This document shows positions 17,556-25,860 of a stretch of 64,000 bases of DNA, one piece after another. The stretch is from Edaphobacter paludis. Its GTDB lineage: Bacteria > Acidobacteriota > Terriglobia > Terriglobales > Acidobacteriaceae. How positions within the stretch are numbered: the first letter of the stretch is position 1; the number at the start of each line of letters is the position of its first letter. A model generated the notes under the pieces. It did not search any database. It was not told the origin of the DNA and worked only from the letters and a program-made list of their open reading frames with translations. The position numbers and the translations under genes are program-made. Where the stretch lies: the NCBI RefSeq assembly GCF_039993895.1, contig NZ_CP121194.1, positions 3,348,001 through 3,412,000 of the forward strand. The letters run 5' to 3'.

Positions 17556-19940
17556 TTAATGCACAATCTCAACCGGGTTACTCTCTCGGTCGTCCCATGC
17601 CTTCGCGCCTTCCTGTGTGAGCTTACGAGCCGAATCGTCCCACTTGAGCGTTGTGATCTGCCTGTCTCCTTTTTCGTAGGCGTAGGTTGTGCCATCGTCG
17701 CTGTAGAGCGTAAATTTTCCGTTGGCACCGGGATACACTTTCACCTTCGCGATCGCCTGCTTATCATGCGTGCTTTCTACCGGGGTACCCAGGGGCAATA
17801 TAGACCCAGCTCGTACAAAGAGTGGGATCGTATCGATTGGAGCCTTGACGGTGATGGTCTGTCCGCCGTGTACTTTCTCATTCGTCCAGTAGTTATACCA
17901 GTCCGTTCCTTCGGGCAGATAAACTTCTCGTGTGGTGGCTCCCTGATCAACCACTGGGGCGACAAGCAATGCTGGGCCAAACATGTACTCATCGGTTATA
18001 TTCATGACCTTGTTGTCATGGGGAAAATCCATAAACAAGGCCCGCATGAAGGGTGCACCGGTCTGATGAGTAAACCAACCAAGCGAATAGATATAAGGCA
18101 TCAGCGTGTACCGCAGCTTGAGATACTTCTCGAGGATCGGCTCAGCCTCGGTGCCATAGCTCCAAATCTCGTTGTAGCGGCGCGTTCCATGGGTGCGCAT
18201 GGTCGGCAAAAAGGTTCCATACTCAAACCAGCGCACATAAAGTTCAGGATAGTCGTCATCATGTCCGACATTATCGCGCGCGCTCGTAGGATCAATGAGC
18301 GGCGGATGTGCCGGGGTATGTGTGTAGGGTAGATTCTGCCAACCGCCGATATCGTTTCCCGTATAGGCAATCCCCGAGGCCGCGACGTTGAGTCCGGTTG
18401 GAATCTGGCGGCGCAGCGTATCCCACGTAGGCGAAATATCCGACGACCAGAAGATCGCTCCATTTCGCTGTGCGCCCAGATAAGCATCGCGCGAGAGTGT
18501 GAGAGCACGTTGTTGCGGCTTGTCCCGGCGAACACCATCATAGATCGCCCCCGTATGAAATAGCGGGTACACATTGAGGTATTGTGTGCCGGGACCGACG
18601 CTGAGGTAAGCTCCATCTGGCGGCAGGTCTGGCTCGGTCTCATCAGCCCAGAAAAAGTCAAAGCCTTTCGCTGCAATATTGTCGCGAATCAAACTCCACC
18701 ACCACTTCGCTGCCTCAGGATTAGTGGTATCGATGTCCGAACCGGCCTTGTCGTACGGCATTCCATCCACCGGCTTGCCCGGCGCCGGTTCATCGGCCGT
18801 CACGGGAATCCCACTCGCGTAGTGCTCAAACCAGCCTTTATCCAGCAGGAAATTGTAGTAGCGCGACCCCGGCGCAAATCGCGGCCACACGCTGATCATC
18901 GACTCGATATTTTGCGCATGCAGTTGTTTGTTCATCTCCGCGGGATCGGGCCATGCCTCGGGGTCGAAGTCATACTGCCCCATCTTGGTGTAATAGAACC
19001 AGTCGACAACAAGAATGTCCAGGGGCAGGTGACGTTCGCGATAGCCTTTGGCAACGGCGAGAACCTCTGCCTGCGAGCGATACCGCTGCTTGCACTGAAT
19101 GAACCCGTACGCTGCCTTTGGCAGCATCGGAGTCGCACCGGTCAGAAGCCTGTAGCCTCCATAGATCTCATCAGTCGTCTTTCCGGCGATGACAAAAAAC
19201 GAAACGCGTCTACCCAGTGTCGAGGTCCATTTTGTCTCACCATCAAAGGCCGGGGAAACAGTTGTCGACGATGGATTATCCCAGACGATTCCGTAACCTT
19301 TATTCGTTACCAGGAAAGGTACGCAGTAAGACGGAGAAGCTGGCGCTAGATAATTTGCTGCGCACGTAATGGGGCGCTGACGATGATCGAGATAGCCCTC
19401 TTGATTTTCACCCAAACCATAATAGTGCTCGTCATCGGCTGCCCGAAAGCTTGCGCCCACAGTATAAAGCGGCAGATCTTGCGCTTTGATCCCGCGCGCG
19501 TCCTTTAGTGTGTCGTCCTTCTGATTCAACTCCGCCATCTGCCATCCATTCATCTCAGCGAGTGGAGAGCCGTCGGGCAATGTGACAGAAATATCTGTGC
19601 CAGGAACGGAACCGGAAAAGAATTTAGCGGTATCCGGCAGCTTCGCATGAGGATCGTGGCGGTGTGCAGGCGCGACTGTCACAGTCATGCGCGAGCTTTG
19701 ATAGATGTCAGCCCCGTTCTTACCTACGACATGCTTCCAGCCGGTCTGTTCTGGTTTCGCCACGAAGCCATAGCCCGGTCCCGCTTCTGCCTCTCGCGCG
19801 ATCATGCTCAAGGTCACGCGCACAACATTTGGCGCATACGGCTCGATCGTAATCGTTTGCCCATTTCGCTCAAGTGGCAACGTCTGGCCAAGCGAGATAG
19901 CAGGAATAACTAGCAAAAGCACAAAGATAAAACGATTCAT
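17556..19940 (-). CDS. Exported GH31 alpha-xylosidase-like glycosidase
   Basis: Glycoside hydrolase family 31 enzyme of 794 residues with a clear signal peptide (about 1-19). The catalytic barrel shows the nucleophile in FFWADETEPD (Asp433) and the acid/base in SSDISPTWDTL (Asp501), with the preceding motif GFIQCKQRY. The WADETEP form of the nucleophile motif is typical of alpha-xylosidases of the Xyl31 type rather than maltase-type enzymes (WNDMNEP), so removal of xylose from xyloglucan oligosaccharides is likely. It is distinct from the alpha-glucosidase at 3972-6665. A palindrome lies about 50 bp upstream of the start. Specificity is inferred from the motif; isoprimeverose or other alpha-glycosides remain possible. 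Confidence 0.85.
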   Translation of the reverse strand: MNRFIFVLLLVIPAISLGQTLPLERNGQTITIEPYAPNVVRVTLSMIAREAEAGPGYGFVAKPEQTGWKHVVGKNGADIYQSSRMTVTVAPAHRHDPHAKLPDTAKFFSGSVPGTDISVTLPDGSPLAEMNGWQMAELNQKDDTLKDARGIKAQDLPLYTVGASFRAADDEHYYGLGENQEGYLDHRQRPITCAANYLAPASPSYCVPFLVTNKGYGIVWDNPSSTTVSPAFDGETKWTSTLGRRVSFFVIAGKTTDEIYGGYRLLTGATPMLPKAAYGFIQCKQRYRSQAEVLAVAKGYRERHLPLDILVVDWFYYTKMGQYDFDPEAWPDPAEMNKQLHAQNIESMISVWPRFAPGSRYYNFLLDKGWFEHYASGIPVTADEPAPGKPVDGMPYDKAGSDIDTTNPEAAKWWWSLIRDNIAAKGFDFFWADETEPDLPPDGAYLSVGPGTQYLNVYPLFHTGAIYDGVRRDKPQQRALTLSRDAYLGAQRNGAIFWSSDISPTWDTLRRQIPTGLNVAASGIAYTGNDIGGWQNLPYTHTPAHPPLIDPTSARDNVGHDDDYPELYVRWFEYGTFLPTMRTHGTRRYNEIWSYGTEAEPILEKYLKLRYTLMPYIYSLGWFTHQTGAPFMRALFMDFPHDNKVMNITDEYMFGPALLVAPVVDQGATTREVYLPEGTDWYNYWTNEKVHGGQTITVKAPIDTIPLFVRAGSILPLGTPVESTHDKQAIAKVKVYPGANGKFTLYSDDGTTYAYEKGDRQITTLKWDDSARKLTQEGAKAWDDRESNPVEIVH

Positions 19941-19990
19941 TAGAACCTCTGATATAAATTCAACTTACTACAAGTTCGTCATTAACGATT

Positions 19991-20001
19991 CGCTAATAGC
20001 G
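19991..20001. promoter_or_regulatory. Candidate operator palindrome upstream of the alpha-xylosidase gene
   Basis: CGCTAATAGCG is a perfect 11-bp palindrome 50 bp upstream of the GH31 start, with the outer words AACGA (19984) and TCGTT (20008) on either side. It could be a repressor site, but no regulator is assigned. The remainder of the 355-bp spacer 19941-20295 shows no gene. Confidence 0.3.
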
Positions 20002-20295
20002 TAAGATTCGTTGACCTGTTTCCTGAAATCTTTCGACTCAGAGTTGGGATCATCTCTGAAATTGAACGAGAGGACGGGGTCTGGCGACGCTCGATGGCTG
20101 GAAGCAGAAGTTCGGCGGCAGGGTAGTTTGCGGCGCGGGATCGGGCGGTCCACTCAAGCAGCCATAACTGTCAACGTACTAGACCTGCGAGATACGTTAA
20201 TATGGCGTGGTCACTGATTACTGAATTAGAGGCTACCTTCCTAAGACAACTTGTTTGGGTGACAGGTCTTTAAACAGCCCGAAGCGCGGAGCGGT

Positions 20296-21471
20296 ATGAC
20301 GATCAAAAGCGGCGGAAAAATTCAACGACTCCACTTAAGAATATTCCTGGTCCTTCTGTTGCTTTGTACGGCGCATGCGCAAGATCCATCGACGAAATTC
20401 TCCCAAGCCACACCAACCAGATGGAAAGAAACAAACTGGTGGCCAACCAGCGGGGCGCCTGCGGCTAGGGACTATGTAGGTGGAGATGCCTGCTCAAAGT
20501 GTCATGGAGGCATCGCGGCAAGCCAACGAGCTACTCCGATGTTTCAAGCCACGAGACAGCCATCGAACTCACCTTTGCTCACTCATCACGAACGACTTTC
20601 CTTCTCCGAGCCGGGCTACCACTACGTTCTGTCTCGCCAGCCGAACGAGACCAACTTTCTGGTTACAGATGCCACCCAGACAATATCGGCGCCAGTTGGC
20701 TGGGCGTTTGGGTCAGGTGAAGTAGCACAAACCTACGTGGTAAAGCACGATAACCAATACCTCGAGAGTCGGCTCACTTACTATACGAGCCTGATGGCGC
20801 TCGGAATCACGACCGGCCACTCCGCAACAACTCCAGGCAACATCGAGGAAGCACTTGGTGACCCCATTGATGCAGATGTGTTGCCACGATGCTTTGGGTG
20901 TCATACAACCGGATCCACTACATCAGGAAAATTCGATCCCGATCACGCAACTCTTGGGCTTACCTGTGAGGCTTGTCACGGGCCGGGCGAAAAGCATGTG
21001 ACGGCCATGGACAATGGCCTGTCGGAACCAGCAGAAGGAACCATTTTCAGCGCAAAGAATTTGTCGCCGATGGATTCGGTTGATTTCTGTGGCGCCTGTC
21101 ATCGAACCTCCGCCGATGTCGCAATGCTCCCATCCATCAACAGGGGAATTACGAACCTGCGATTTCAACCGTATAGATTGCAACGTAGCCTATGTTGGGG
21201 CGAAAAGGGCGACCCGCGAATCACCTGCGTAGCGTGTCACAATCCGCACCAGCCACTGGTTCGCAACCTGGCCGCATACGACGATAAATGCCTGAAGTGC
21301 CATGCCAATACGGGGGAGTCACCGTCTTCCACCCAGGTGGCGGGCTGCACGGTAGGTAAGAGCGGCTGCGCATCATGCCACATGCCAAAGTATGAGATTC
21401 CGGCGGTCCACGCAATGTTCACAGACCACTACATTCGAATTGTGCGACCAGGTTCCGGCTTTCAACCCTAA
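20296..21471 (+). CDS. Secreted heptaheme c-type cytochrome
   Basis: Exported multiheme cytochrome of 391 residues with a signal peptide (about 10-29). Seven CxxCH heme sites are visible at about residues 66 (CSKCH), 199 (CFGCH), 224 (CEACHGPG), 265 (CGACH), 311 (CVACHNPH), 332 (CLKCH) and 358 (CASCHMPK). It is related to the N-terminal part of the larger cytochrome at 25861-27657: the third and fourth sites fall at identical positions. GGAG precedes the ATG. No enzymatic function can be assigned; members of the wider cytochrome c554-like group act as periplasmic electron carriers or reductases. It has no partner in the same direction nearby. Confidence 0.85.
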   Translation: MTIKSGGKIQRLHLRIFLVLLLLCTAHAQDPSTKFSQATPTRWKETNWWPTSGAPAARDYVGGDACSKCHGGIAASQRATPMFQATRQPSNSPLLTHHERLSFSEPGYHYVLSRQPNETNFLVTDATQTISAPVGWAFGSGEVAQTYVVKHDNQYLESRLTYYTSLMALGITTGHSATTPGNIEEALGDPIDADVLPRCFGCHTTGSTTSGKFDPDHATLGLTCEACHGPGEKHVTAMDNGLSEPAEGTIFSAKNLSPMDSVDFCGACHRTSADVAMLPSINRGITNLRFQPYRLQRSLCWGEKGDPRITCVACHNPHQPLVRNLAAYDDKCLKCHANTGESPSSTQVAGCTVGKSGCASCHMPKYEIPAVHAMFTDHYIRIVRPGSGFQP

Positions 21472-21539
21472 TTATCAACAATTAGCGTCGAGTGCACGTC
21501 CAGGCGATGCAACAGCACGCACCATTTTTCTACAAGCTC

Positions 21540-21863
21540 CTAATCCTGATGGAAGACTTCTTCCATAGTGGCCCACCACTCACCTTCTGCGCGGCTTGCG
21601 AGAGGTTGCTGCATCGGACCCACAAGAGCCCACCACTCCCGGGTTGTCGGGTCTGCCGCCATCCTTGCCATATCGACTGCGAAGTCTTGTCCGTGATATT
21701 CAAAATAGCTGAAGAGAATGCCATCTTTGAGGAAGATCGAATAATTAGAGATATTGCATTCTCTTATCACTTTAAGTATCTCAGGCCACACCGAATGGTG
21801 ATGAAGCTTATAAGCTTCTTCTGCTTCAGGCTTGAGATGAATCATCATTCCGTAGCGCTGCAT
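21540..21863 (-). CDS. rhaM: L-rhamnose mutarotase family protein (likely L-fucose/L-rhamnose mutarotase)
   Basis: Small cytoplasmic enzyme that interconverts alpha and beta anomers of a 6-deoxyhexose. The 107-residue product matches the RhaM/YiiL fold: MQRYGMMIHLKPEAEEAY at the N terminus, the His-rich HHHSVWPEI containing the expected catalytic His, NYSIFLKDGILFSYFEY, and the C-terminal EVF end. The start at 21863 fits the family length; the frame stays open to 21929. It lies downstream of the TonB receptor gene on the same strand across 181 bp that hold a hairpin. Since the window has fucose rather than rhamnose catabolic genes, L-fucose is a plausible substrate. Confidence 0.85.
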   Translation of the reverse strand: MQRYGMMIHLKPEAEEAYKLHHHSVWPEILKVIRECNISNYSIFLKDGILFSYFEYHGQDFAVDMARMAADPTTREWWALVGPMQQPLASRAEGEWWATMEEVFHQD

Positions 21864-21991
21864 CGCAAAAAGCCCTCTCACGCATGGATAAATCCCTGCC
21901 AAAGTTACCGATTGATGCCGGGAGCTCAAGCTTGACAGGTTTACTTACTTTCGACTGGAGTATCCAGTTCATCAATTGTGACTATTTAGTA

Positions 21992-22022
21992 ACCCACTAT
22001 CATCTTCGCGATGAGAGTGGGT
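21992..22022 (-). terminator. Hairpin after the second TonB receptor gene
   Basis: ACCCACT and TCATC pair with GATGA and AGTGGGT around a short loop, giving a 13-position stem with one mismatch, 22 bp past the receptor stop codon. The T run after it is poor, so it may be an RNA-stabilising or partial terminator before rhaM. Confidence 0.55.
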
Positions 22023-22044
22023 CACCAGCTGCAACGAAAATGAT

Positions 22045-25000
22045 CTAGAAGATGAATTTTCCACCCAGTTGCAATTGCCTCGCTGTACTTGCGGTCCCGT
22101 TAATCGTCCCAAAGCTGCTTCCATTATTCAGGTCGCTATTGGGAGTACCCATTGTTGGGTGGTTGAAGAGGTTGAACGTCTCAAGCCGAAACTCGAATCG
22201 TCGTTCACCCCGTATGGGGAACTGGCGGAAGATTGACGCGTCCATGTTGATATAGCGCGCGGAACGTAGCGAGTTTCGACCGGCAGTGCCAAAGGTATAT
22301 TGCGCTGGAGACGTGTAGGCCGAGGGGTTGAATCCAAAGCCCTTGGGAACATTCTTTTGAGGATCACCTACAAGATTGGCATGTTCATATCCAGACCAGC
22401 CAACGTTCCCAGTGTTAGCGATGTCACTGCTGATGATGGGAGTGTAGGGGAGCCCTGACCGGGCTGTGAGGAAATTGTTGAGCTGCCAATTTCCAAGGAT
22501 GTAGTCCGCCACGCCATTGCCCGTGGACCAGCGTTGTCCCTTACCAACCGGAACCTGGAAGATCGTGTTTTCGGTCAGGACGTGGGTGAGATCGGTACCA
22601 GACACAGAGCGGCTGCCGTATGCGCCTGGGTGGTAGGGATCGACTGGCGAGCCGCCCTCTGCACCGAACCATCCGTCACCGCCTTCGTTGATCGACTTGG
22701 ACCAGGTATAGCCGACGGAGTAGGACAATCCATTCGAGTAGCGCTTATCCAACTGAAGCTGCGCTGCGTTGTAGGAAGCAGTTCCGGTGCTTCGGTCGTA
22801 GAAAGTCGGCCCGATATAGGGGTAGAGAGCCCGTGCCTGCGGATCGCCCGGACCTGGAGTCAGTGCAGTGTTGTAGTAGCCACCTACAACCACCCGATGA
22901 GAGGTGGACCCGACATAGTTGGCCGTGACTGCGGTAGAGGAGGTAAGTTGGCGCTGTACACCAACGTTCCACTGTTCCGAGTATGCATTCTTGATGTTCG
23001 GATCGTAAAACCACTGCACCTGGTTGAACGGGGTAGCGGCTGGGAACAGACCACTTCCTCCGCCACCAAACGGATCCTGCACGGTCATAGTCGGTGTGGG
23101 GGACGTCGCTCCTGGAGTCGTCGGCTGGTTCTGGCCGTTCTTAATCAACTGGCCGATGTCAGGCCAGGACCCTTCAATATTTTGCGCCATCTGGGAGACG
23201 GCGGCCCAGTTGTCATATACGACACCGAATCCACCATGGAGGACGGTTTTATTTCCGAGGCGATAGGAAACGCCGATGCGCGGCCCCCAGTTGCCCGTGA
23301 AGTTGTGAGCGATCTTGCCGCGCGGATCGACGACCACATGAGCAGGAAGCTGACCACTGGCGTCTGGAATGCACGGTGCGAAGCCTCTGGATGCACAGGT
23401 TGGTGGAAGCTTCTGCAGGACGTAGGTTCCATCTGCGAAGTTCATGTCGCCGGTCTCGATTCCGCCCTGCTGACCGATGGTGTCGTTAGTGCCATACGGA
23501 GGAAGGAAGGAGTAGTCGTAACGAAGGCCCCCATTGATGGTGAGCCTGGAGGTCGCCTTCCACGAATCCTGGAGGAAGAAGTCCATCACCCCACCCGGCC
23601 GGGTCTTTTCGTTTACATTGCGACGGTTGGCCCCGTCCGGAACGCCCAGCAAAAAGGAGGACAACGCATCACCTGTCGCTACTGGTTTGCCGTTAGCATC
23701 CAGGGGTGCCGTTGGGCTCGCGGTCTGCTGTGCCAGAAACGTCTGGCTGACCTGCGAGAGGGGGCTGGCGAAAGAATTGCTAATGAAGCCACCCCCGAAA
23801 TGGATCTCATGATTGCTTATGATCTTGGTAAGTACGCCGCTGACCTGATGGCTATCTGTGGCTTTCGGCGTAAGGTTGATGCTCTCGCCACCACTCGCAT
23901 AACCATTGATCCCCAGAGATGGAAGCAGGTTTCCACCTCCATTCCCAGCGAAACCGCCGGCAAACGCTTTGGTAAATCCGACTGTGGAGAAGATGTCGCT
24001 GATCGACTTGCTCCAGAGATTGGTGGAGTTCGATTGGACAGTTGTTCGAGCGTACTGCATCTGCAGAATAAGGCCCGGGCTAAAGATATGCACGTAGCTG
24101 CCTCCCCAGTTACGAGCAGGGACAGAATTTTCGCCCTTCAACCCGGGAAGCCCGCCTGAGTGGCTGACCACGTTGTTGATCATGCTGTAACGGAACCACG
24201 CAGAGTCATTCTTGAACAAGTGCTGGTCAATTCGGCCGGTAAACTCGTTCTGGGTTTGCACCGTCGGGGTCGTATCGATAGCGTTGTCACCATTGTTGTC
24301 GATGGGCGAACCAGCGGTGGGATAGACGAACTTGGCGTACGCCACCATGCGCTGATCGATCCTGTTCGCCGGTATCTGATTCCCCGGGAAGGGTGTACGA
24401 ACGTAGACAGGGGGCGCCCCTGGAGGTGCTGTATTGGTGGTGGAGTACGGATCGTAGATCTGAGGTGCGCCGCTCTCATCGCCAGCCAATTGAGCCGCCG
24501 TTGGGACCTTCAGAAGCGTGCTGCTGGCGGCGTTATATCGAAAAGCCTGGTAGGCAACGAAGAAAAATGTCTTGTCCTTCCCGTTGTAGAGCTTCGGAAT
24601 CCAGACGGGGCCGCCGACCGCTCCACCAAATTGGTTCTGATGATAGGTTGGCTTCGTGCTGCTGGCCGGGAGGAAGTATGGACGGGCATCGAGGGCTTCA
24701 TTGCGGAAGTACTCCCAAGCCGAGCCGTGGAAAACGTTAGTGCCGGATTTGCTGACGACGTTGACGACTCCGCCTAGGACTGACCCATATTCTGCGCTGT
24801 CAGTGTGGGATACGACTTTGACCTCTTGAATGGCATCGATGATGGGAGGAACTGCGTAGGTGCTCAGAAGGCTCCCAAAATTATTGAGACCATCGGTCAG
24901 GAAGAAGTTGCTCCGGTTCGTCTGTCCGTTGATTGCGGGAAAGGTGAACGCCGCGCCCTCTGCGACAGGCGCGGAAAATCCGCCGCCACCCATGCCATTG

Positions 25001-25527
25001 TTTTGGCCGGTGCTGACGGGCACAACGCCGGGGGTAAGCGAAAGCAGTGCTGTGAAGTTGCGGCCGTTGGTCGGCAGATCATTGACCTGCTTGGTCGCAA
25101 GCACGGTCCCGAGGTTGGAACTGGTCGCATCCAATTGCTGTCCCTCTGCCTCAACGGTAACGACCGTGCTCTCCGAGCCGACGGACAAGGCAAAATCGAT
25201 CGTTCCTGTCTGGCCGACGGCCAGCACGAACTGCGAGACTTTCTTCAGGCTGAAGCCCGCTGCGGACGCTTCAACCGTGTACCTGCCGGGCGTGAGGCTC
25301 GTGAAGACATATTCGCCGGCACTGTTAGTCACGCTGGTGAGAACCACCGAGGTATCCACCGCGGTCAGCGAGATCTTTGCGCCAGGCACTACGGCGGCGG
25401 TCTGGTCGCGAACCACTCCATTCAGTGCAGCGGTCGAAAGTTGTGCAATCATCGGAACGGTTAGCAGCAGAACGGCAAATATTGATAGAGTGGCAACCCT
25501 AAGCGCTTTATTTCCAATACATTTCAT
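22045..25527 (-). CDS. TonB-dependent receptor with N-terminal carboxypeptidase-regulatory-like domain
   Basis: Second large outer-membrane receptor, 1160 residues. The signal peptide ends near VPMIAQ, the regulatory-like Ig domain spans about 33-115 (GEYVFTSLTPGRYTVEASA), the plug contains LPTNGRNFTALLSLTPGV, and the barrel ends with the terminal aromatic Phe. The start at 25527 is set by GGAGGCGGAC directly upstream and by the signal peptide; the frame extends to 25701 without support. It is divergent from the heptaheme-cytochrome/CRTAC1/TPR operon across 333 bp, and rhaM lies downstream. The ligand is unknown. Confidence 0.9.
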   Translation of the reverse strand: MKCIGNKALRVATLSIFAVLLLTVPMIAQLSTAALNGVVRDQTAAVVPGAKISLTAVDTSVVLTSVTNSAGEYVFTSLTPGRYTVEASAAGFSLKKVSQFVLAVGQTGTIDFALSVGSESTVVTVEAEGQQLDATSSNLGTVLATKQVNDLPTNGRNFTALLSLTPGVVPVSTGQNNGMGGGGFSAPVAEGAAFTFPAINGQTNRSNFFLTDGLNNFGSLLSTYAVPPIIDAIQEVKVVSHTDSAEYGSVLGGVVNVVSKSGTNVFHGSAWEYFRNEALDARPYFLPASSTKPTYHQNQFGGAVGGPVWIPKLYNGKDKTFFFVAYQAFRYNAASSTLLKVPTAAQLAGDESGAPQIYDPYSTTNTAPPGAPPVYVRTPFPGNQIPANRIDQRMVAYAKFVYPTAGSPIDNNGDNAIDTTPTVQTQNEFTGRIDQHLFKNDSAWFRYSMINNVVSHSGGLPGLKGENSVPARNWGGSYVHIFSPGLILQMQYARTTVQSNSTNLWSKSISDIFSTVGFTKAFAGGFAGNGGGNLLPSLGINGYASGGESINLTPKATDSHQVSGVLTKIISNHEIHFGGGFISNSFASPLSQVSQTFLAQQTASPTAPLDANGKPVATGDALSSFLLGVPDGANRRNVNEKTRPGGVMDFFLQDSWKATSRLTINGGLRYDYSFLPPYGTNDTIGQQGGIETGDMNFADGTYVLQKLPPTCASRGFAPCIPDASGQLPAHVVVDPRGKIAHNFTGNWGPRIGVSYRLGNKTVLHGGFGVVYDNWAAVSQMAQNIEGSWPDIGQLIKNGQNQPTTPGATSPTPTMTVQDPFGGGGSGLFPAATPFNQVQWFYDPNIKNAYSEQWNVGVQRQLTSSTAVTANYVGSTSHRVVVGGYYNTALTPGPGDPQARALYPYIGPTFYDRSTGTASYNAAQLQLDKRYSNGLSYSVGYTWSKSINEGGDGWFGAEGGSPVDPYHPGAYGSRSVSGTDLTHVLTENTIFQVPVGKGQRWSTGNGVADYILGNWQLNNFLTARSGLPYTPIISSDIANTGNVGWSGYEHANLVGDPQKNVPKGFGFNPSAYTSPAQYTFGTAGRNSLRSARYINMDASIFRQFPIRGERRFEFRLETFNLFNHPTMGTPNSDLNNGSSFGTINGTASTARQLQLGGKFIF

Positions 25528-25860
25528 GTCCGCCTCCAAAAGTCTTTCAGATCTGCTTACTTGGTATCCGAGGCCCGAAAGCAATCGGCCTCCACAATCC
25601 CGGCCTTTTACTTCTACGTTTACTTTGATCGACACTTTGTAGCTGTCGGTCGTAATCAATGTCAAGGATAAAAACACTTTTTGATGAAGAAAAAAATCCA
25701 CCGTGGGGTGGAGTCCGAACTCCTCTCCATTTTTCTTCGTCTCACCCTTGATTTCTGCGAGGAAACTCCAGGTGCAGGCTGCCGCTTCAGAGGATCAGAT
25801 CGATGTAGAGTGTTGTGAAAGCATACTGGGGTTCGAAGCTGCATAAGGAAACGAACCGAT
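25528..25860. other. Divergent promoter region between TonB receptor and cytochrome operon
   Basis: A 333-bp spacer between two divergent starts with no supported gene. A sigma-70-like promoter for the receptor is visible at 25636-25665. No clear promoter or palindrome could be assigned to the cytochrome side. Confidence 0.45.
25636..25665 (-). promoter_or_regulatory. Candidate promoter of the TonB receptor gene
   Basis: On the minus strand TTGACA (25665-25660) and TACAAA (25641-25636) are 18 nt apart, a perfect -35 and a fair -10. The leader to the ATG would be about 100 nt. Confidence 0.45.

Noticed and set aside
20011..20217. Short plus-strand frame before the heptaheme cytochrome
   Set aside because: 68 residues with no domain or ribosome binding site; likely chance.
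22534..24159. 541-residue plus-strand frame within the TonB receptor gene
   Set aside because: Antisense shadow; the receptor gene on the minus strand has signal peptide, plug motif and terminal Phe.
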